Below, one piece after another: positions 6,536 to 8,681 of a stretch of DNA of 8,681 bases. The notes under the pieces are model-generated. The model was not told the DNA's origin and did not search any database. It saw only the letters and a list, made by a program, of their open reading frames with translations. The translations under genes were made by a program, and so were the position numbers. Source of the stretch: Gemmatimonadota bacterium (lineage in GTDB: Bacteria > Gemmatimonadota > Gemmatimonadetes > Gemmatimonadales > GWC2-71-9); contig SMVY01000155.1 in NCBI GenBank assembly GCA_004357415.1, positions 1 through 8,681 of the forward strand, in the 5' to 3' direction. The number at the start of each line of letters is the position of its first letter. Positions within the stretch are counted from its first letter, which is position 1.

Positions 6536-8331
6536 CGAACAAGGTAGACCGTTCCGAGCCACGCGTCGAGTACACCAGGCGCCAGGGGAACCACCAGCGC
6601 CGGGCCGACGCTTCCCTGGCCACAGAAAATCTCCTCGGCAATCTCCGCATGGGATTGTTCCTGGGCGCGCTAGTGACGTTGTGGCTGGTGGTCGTGTCGC
6701 ACCTGTTTCACGCCGCCTGGTTGCTGGTACCGGCCGGAATCTTCGTGATGCTCGGTGTGCGCCACGAACGAGCCCGGCGGCGGAGGCAATCAGCCGAGCG
6801 CCGGGCGGCTTTCTACACCCGCGCCCTGGCGCGACTCGACGGGACGTGGCACGGCGACGGTCCCACGGGTTCGGTGTTCGATGATCCGCCGCATCCCTAC
6901 GCCGGCGACCTCGATCTCTTCGGGGACGCCTCCCTGTTCCAGTACCTGTGCGCCGCCCGGACCCGGCAGGGCGAGACCACCCTCGCCACCTGGCTCCTCG
7001 CCCCTGCCGACCAGAACCAGGTCCTCGCTCGCCAGGGTGCCGTGCGGGAACTCGCCCCCATGCTCGACTTCAGAGAGGATTTGGCAGTGCTGGGCGCTGA
7101 AGTCGGCCACCGGCTCGAGGGACCGACCCTGGCCGACTGGGCCGCCGGACGAGAGCCCGCTCTGACACGGGCGTCGCGGATGGTAGCGTTCGGGGTGGCG
7201 GCGGTTTCAGCGGCGGCCGTGATCGGTTGGCTGTTAGGGCTTCCCGGTTGGGTCCCCATGACAGCTTTGGCTGGACAGATGCTGTTCGCCCGGTTCTATC
7301 GCAGCACCGTGCGGCGTGTCGTGGCCGACGCCGAGCGCGCCACCAGTTCGTTGACCACTGTGGTGGCCTTGCTGGCCCGACTCGAACGGGAGGCGTTCAC
7401 CGACGGCTACCTCCGGAGGCTGGCCGACGCCCTCGGCAGCGATGGCCTCCCCCCGTCACAAGCCATCGCCCGGCTGGAGCGACTGGCCAATTGGCTCGAC
7501 TCCCGCCGGAACCCGTTCGCGATTCCGCTGTTCGGGCTGGTGATGGGAACCACCCAACTGGCGATGGCCGTCGAGGCTTGGCGCCGGCGATACGGATCGG
7601 CCGTTCCGCGGTGGTTGACGGCCGTGGGGGACTTCGAAGCGTTGAGTTCGTTGGCCGCCCGGGCCTACGACCATCCTGAGGACGTGTTCCCCACGGTTCG
7701 CGACGGGCCGCCCAGCCTCGTGGCCGTGGGACTCGGTCATCCGCTGCTCCCGTCGAGCATGTGTGTGCCCAACGATGTCGAGTTGAACGCCGACGTCCCC
7801 CTGTGGATGGTGAGCGGCTCCAACATGTCGGGCAAGAGCACCCTGTTGCGGGCCGTGGGAGTGAACACGGTGTTGGCCCTGGCCGGGGCGACGGTCAAGG
7901 CGAGCGCCATGTCTCTCACGCCGCTCCAAGTGGTAGCGTCCATCCGCATAAGCGATTCGCTCCAGGACGGGAAGTCCCGGTTTTACGCCGAGATCCTGCG
8001 GCTGCGCCAGATGATGGAACTGGCCGAGAAGGAGCCGGTTCTGTTCCTGATCGACGAACTGCTGCACGGCACCAACTCGCACGACCGGCGCATCGGGGCG
8101 GAAGCCATCGTCCGGGGGTTACTTGACCGGCACGCCATCGGCCTGGTGACGACGCACGACCTGGCGCTCACAACGGTCGACGACGGAGTGCCTTACGCCA
8201 TGCGCAACGTCCACCTGCGCGACCACCTAGAGGCGGGCGAGATGGTGTTCGACTACCGGCTCCATCCGGGAGTGGTTCACCACAGCAACGCGTTGGCTTT
8301 GATGAAGCAAGTTGGGCTGGAGGTGGATTAG
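6532..8331 (+). CDS. Membrane-associated MutS-related ATPase (no mismatch-recognition domain)
   Basis: Seen: 599 residues from ATG 6532. Residues ~40-76 give two hydrophobic helices. A MutS core-like segment follows (HPYAGDLDLFG, then ARTRQGETTLATWLL, around residues 122-165). A second hydrophobic pair lies at ~217-250, then a helical lever region. The C-terminal MutS ATPase has Walker A GSNMSGKST (429-437), an SRFYAEI segment near 483, Walker B LFLIDE (504-509), and the His switch TTHD (540-543). Known: true MutS (about 850 residues) has an N-terminal domain with the Phe-x-Glu mismatch-reading motif. That domain is absent here, as is the Smr nuclease of MutS2. Proteins of this architecture are usually auto-annotated as mismatch repair MutS, but direct mismatch repair is doubtful and the role is unknown. 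Hydrophobic pairs suggest inner-membrane anchoring with the ATPase in the cytoplasm. It stands alone on the plus strand, divergent from cls. The ORF could also start at ATG 6439, but the added residues are not family-like. Confidence 0.92.
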   Translation: MTNKVDRSEPRVEYTRRQGNHQRRADASLATENLLGNLRMGLFLGALVTLWLVVVSHLFHAAWLLVPAGIFVMLGVRHERARRRRQSAERRAAFYTRALARLDGTWHGDGPTGSVFDDPPHPYAGDLDLFGDASLFQYLCAARTRQGETTLATWLLAPADQNQVLARQGAVRELAPMLDFREDLAVLGAEVGHRLEGPTLADWAAGREPALTRASRMVAFGVAAVSAAAVIGWLLGLPGWVPMTALAGQMLFARFYRSTVRRVVADAERATSSLTTVVALLARLEREAFTDGYLRRLADALGSDGLPPSQAIARLERLANWLDSRRNPFAIPLFGLVMGTTQLAMAVEAWRRRYGSAVPRWLTAVGDFEALSSLAARAYDHPEDVFPTVRDGPPSLVAVGLGHPLLPSSMCVPNDVELNADVPLWMVSGSNMSGKSTLLRAVGVNTVLALAGATVKASAMSLTPLQVVASIRISDSLQDGKSRFYAEILRLRQMMELAEKEPVLFLIDELLHGTNSHDRRIGAEAIVRGLLDRHAIGLVTTHDLALTTVDDGVPYAMRNVHLRDHLEAGEMVFDYRLHPGVVHHSNALALMKQVGLEVD

Positions 8332-8368
8332 ATGAGCGGTGGACAGTAAACGGTGGACGGTGGGGGCG
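8332..8368. other. Short convergent intergenic gap with an 8-nt direct repeat
   Basis: Thirty-seven nt separate the converging MutS-like and zinc-ribbon genes. CGGTGGAC occurs twice (8337-8344 and 8351-8358). No hairpin with a T-run is visible, so no terminator can be called for either strand. Confidence 0.5.
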
Positions 8369-8548
8369 TCAGCTTACCCAGAAGCTCTTACGTTCGGACA
8401 CACCGAGCACCTTGTGGCAATGGGAGCAGAAGTACAGGTATCGCCGGAAGAACTTGCCACGCAGTTGCTCGTAGTGAATGTCGGTGAGTTCCTGCTCGCA
8501 ATATGGACAGATAGGCCATACGTCTTTCCGTTCGGTAATTTCGATCAT
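8369..8548 (-). CDS. Small zinc-ribbon protein of unknown function
   Basis: Seen: a 59-residue ORF from ATG 8548 to TGA 8369-8371, with AGGAG (8555-8559) 6 nt upstream, near-ideal spacing. The protein starts MIEITERKDVWPICPYCEQEL and has two CxxC knuckles, C14-x2-C17 and C41-x2-C44 (CSHCHKVLG), 23 residues apart. That is the classic four-Cys zinc-ribbon layout, with basic residues between the knuckles (GKFFRRYLY). Known: such mini-ribbons bind one Zn2+ and often contact nucleic acid or a larger protein, but no function can be assigned. The GC-rich third positions, ribosome site and ordered Cys pairs make this a real gene although it is short. It lies 20 nt after the end of another probable minus-strand gene, so the two are likely co-transcribed. 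Confidence 0.85.
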   Translation of the reverse strand: MIEITERKDVWPICPYCEQELTDIHYEQLRGKFFRRYLYFCSHCHKVLGVSERKSFWVS

Positions 8549-8568
8549 CAGCGTCTCCTGAGAGCTGT

Positions 8569-8681
8569 CTAGCGTTGGGCCAGACTGGCGCAGAAATGGC
8601 CGCTGGATAATTGCCCGGTGACACCGCTGGCCCAGTTGCCGGCAAACCCGCCAGTGCTGGCCTGACGGACGAACAAGGCGG
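8569..8681 (-). CDS. C-terminal end of an unrecognised gene (partial, start off the right edge)
   Basis: One minus-strand frame is open from the window edge to TAG at 8569-8571, giving 36 residues that end in ...FCASLAQR. Third codon positions in this frame are mostly G or C, unlike the other two minus-strand frames, as expected for coding sequence here. The peptide is Gly/Ala/Ser-rich and includes GGFAGNWASGVTGQL; I do not recognise a family. The stop is 20 nt before the zinc-ribbon ATG, which fits an operon. With so little sequence the call rests on frame statistics and spacing. Confidence 0.5.
   Translation of the reverse strand, partial: ALFVRQASTGGFAGNWASGVTGQLSSGHFCASLAQR

Noticed and set aside
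8332..8349. Five-codon frame (M-S-G-G-Q) directly after the MutS-like stop
   Set aside because: Too short, with no ribosome site of its own; likely chance.
8388..8645. 85-codon minus-strand open frame over the zinc-ribbon gene
   Set aside because: The overlapping zinc-ribbon frame has ordered CxxC pairs and an ideal ribosome site, whereas this frame has neither.
1..8681. CRISPR arrays, tRNA/rRNA genes, insertion sequences, riboswitches
   Set aside because: No regularly spaced repeats, transposase-like proteins, terminal inverted repeats or tRNA-like folds were seen; intergenic space is too small for most of these.

Overview
This GC-rich bacterial window holds seven genes that I can support well and one gene end at the right edge. 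All are on the minus strand except one divergent plus-strand gene. There are no RNA genes, insertion sequences, CRISPR arrays or phage genes, so it reads as ordinary chromosome. Coding density is high, spacing is operon-like, and several stops and starts overlap. The organism cannot be fixed from sequence alone. The gene families and base composition fit a soil-type high-GC lineage such as Actinobacteriota, Acidobacteriota, Gemmatimonadota or a related uncultivated phylum; this is a weak inference.

Left block (1-3755, minus): a three-gene operon, read right to left. The first gene is a 658-residue protein joining a Rieske [2Fe-2S] domain to a complete pyruvate-oxidase/acetolactate-synthase-type thiamine diphosphate enzyme. 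The second starts inside the end of the first (17-nt overlap) and encodes a 299-residue protein of unknown function. The third, 23 nt further on, runs off the left edge and joins another Rieske domain to the FMN domain of glutamate synthase. Two different redox enzymes, each with its own N-terminal Rieske domain and separated by an unknown protein, form the most interesting unit here. It may be an undescribed electron-transfer pathway.

Middle block (3880-6388, minus): a second tight operon of cardiolipin synthase (cls), a GNAT N-acetyltransferase (ATGA overlap) and a LOG-family Rossmann-fold protein (2-nt gap). It looks like housekeeping and accessory functions. A 124-nt gap with a candidate promoter separates it from the Rieske operon.

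Right block: a 143-nt divergent intergenic region separates cls from a plus-strand gene (6532-8331) for a MutS-related ATPase. This protein has predicted membrane helices and lacks the mismatch-recognition domain. Converging on it from the right edge are a 59-residue zinc-ribbon protein (8369-8548) and, 20 nt upstream of that, what looks like the end of an unrecognised gene entering from beyond the window.
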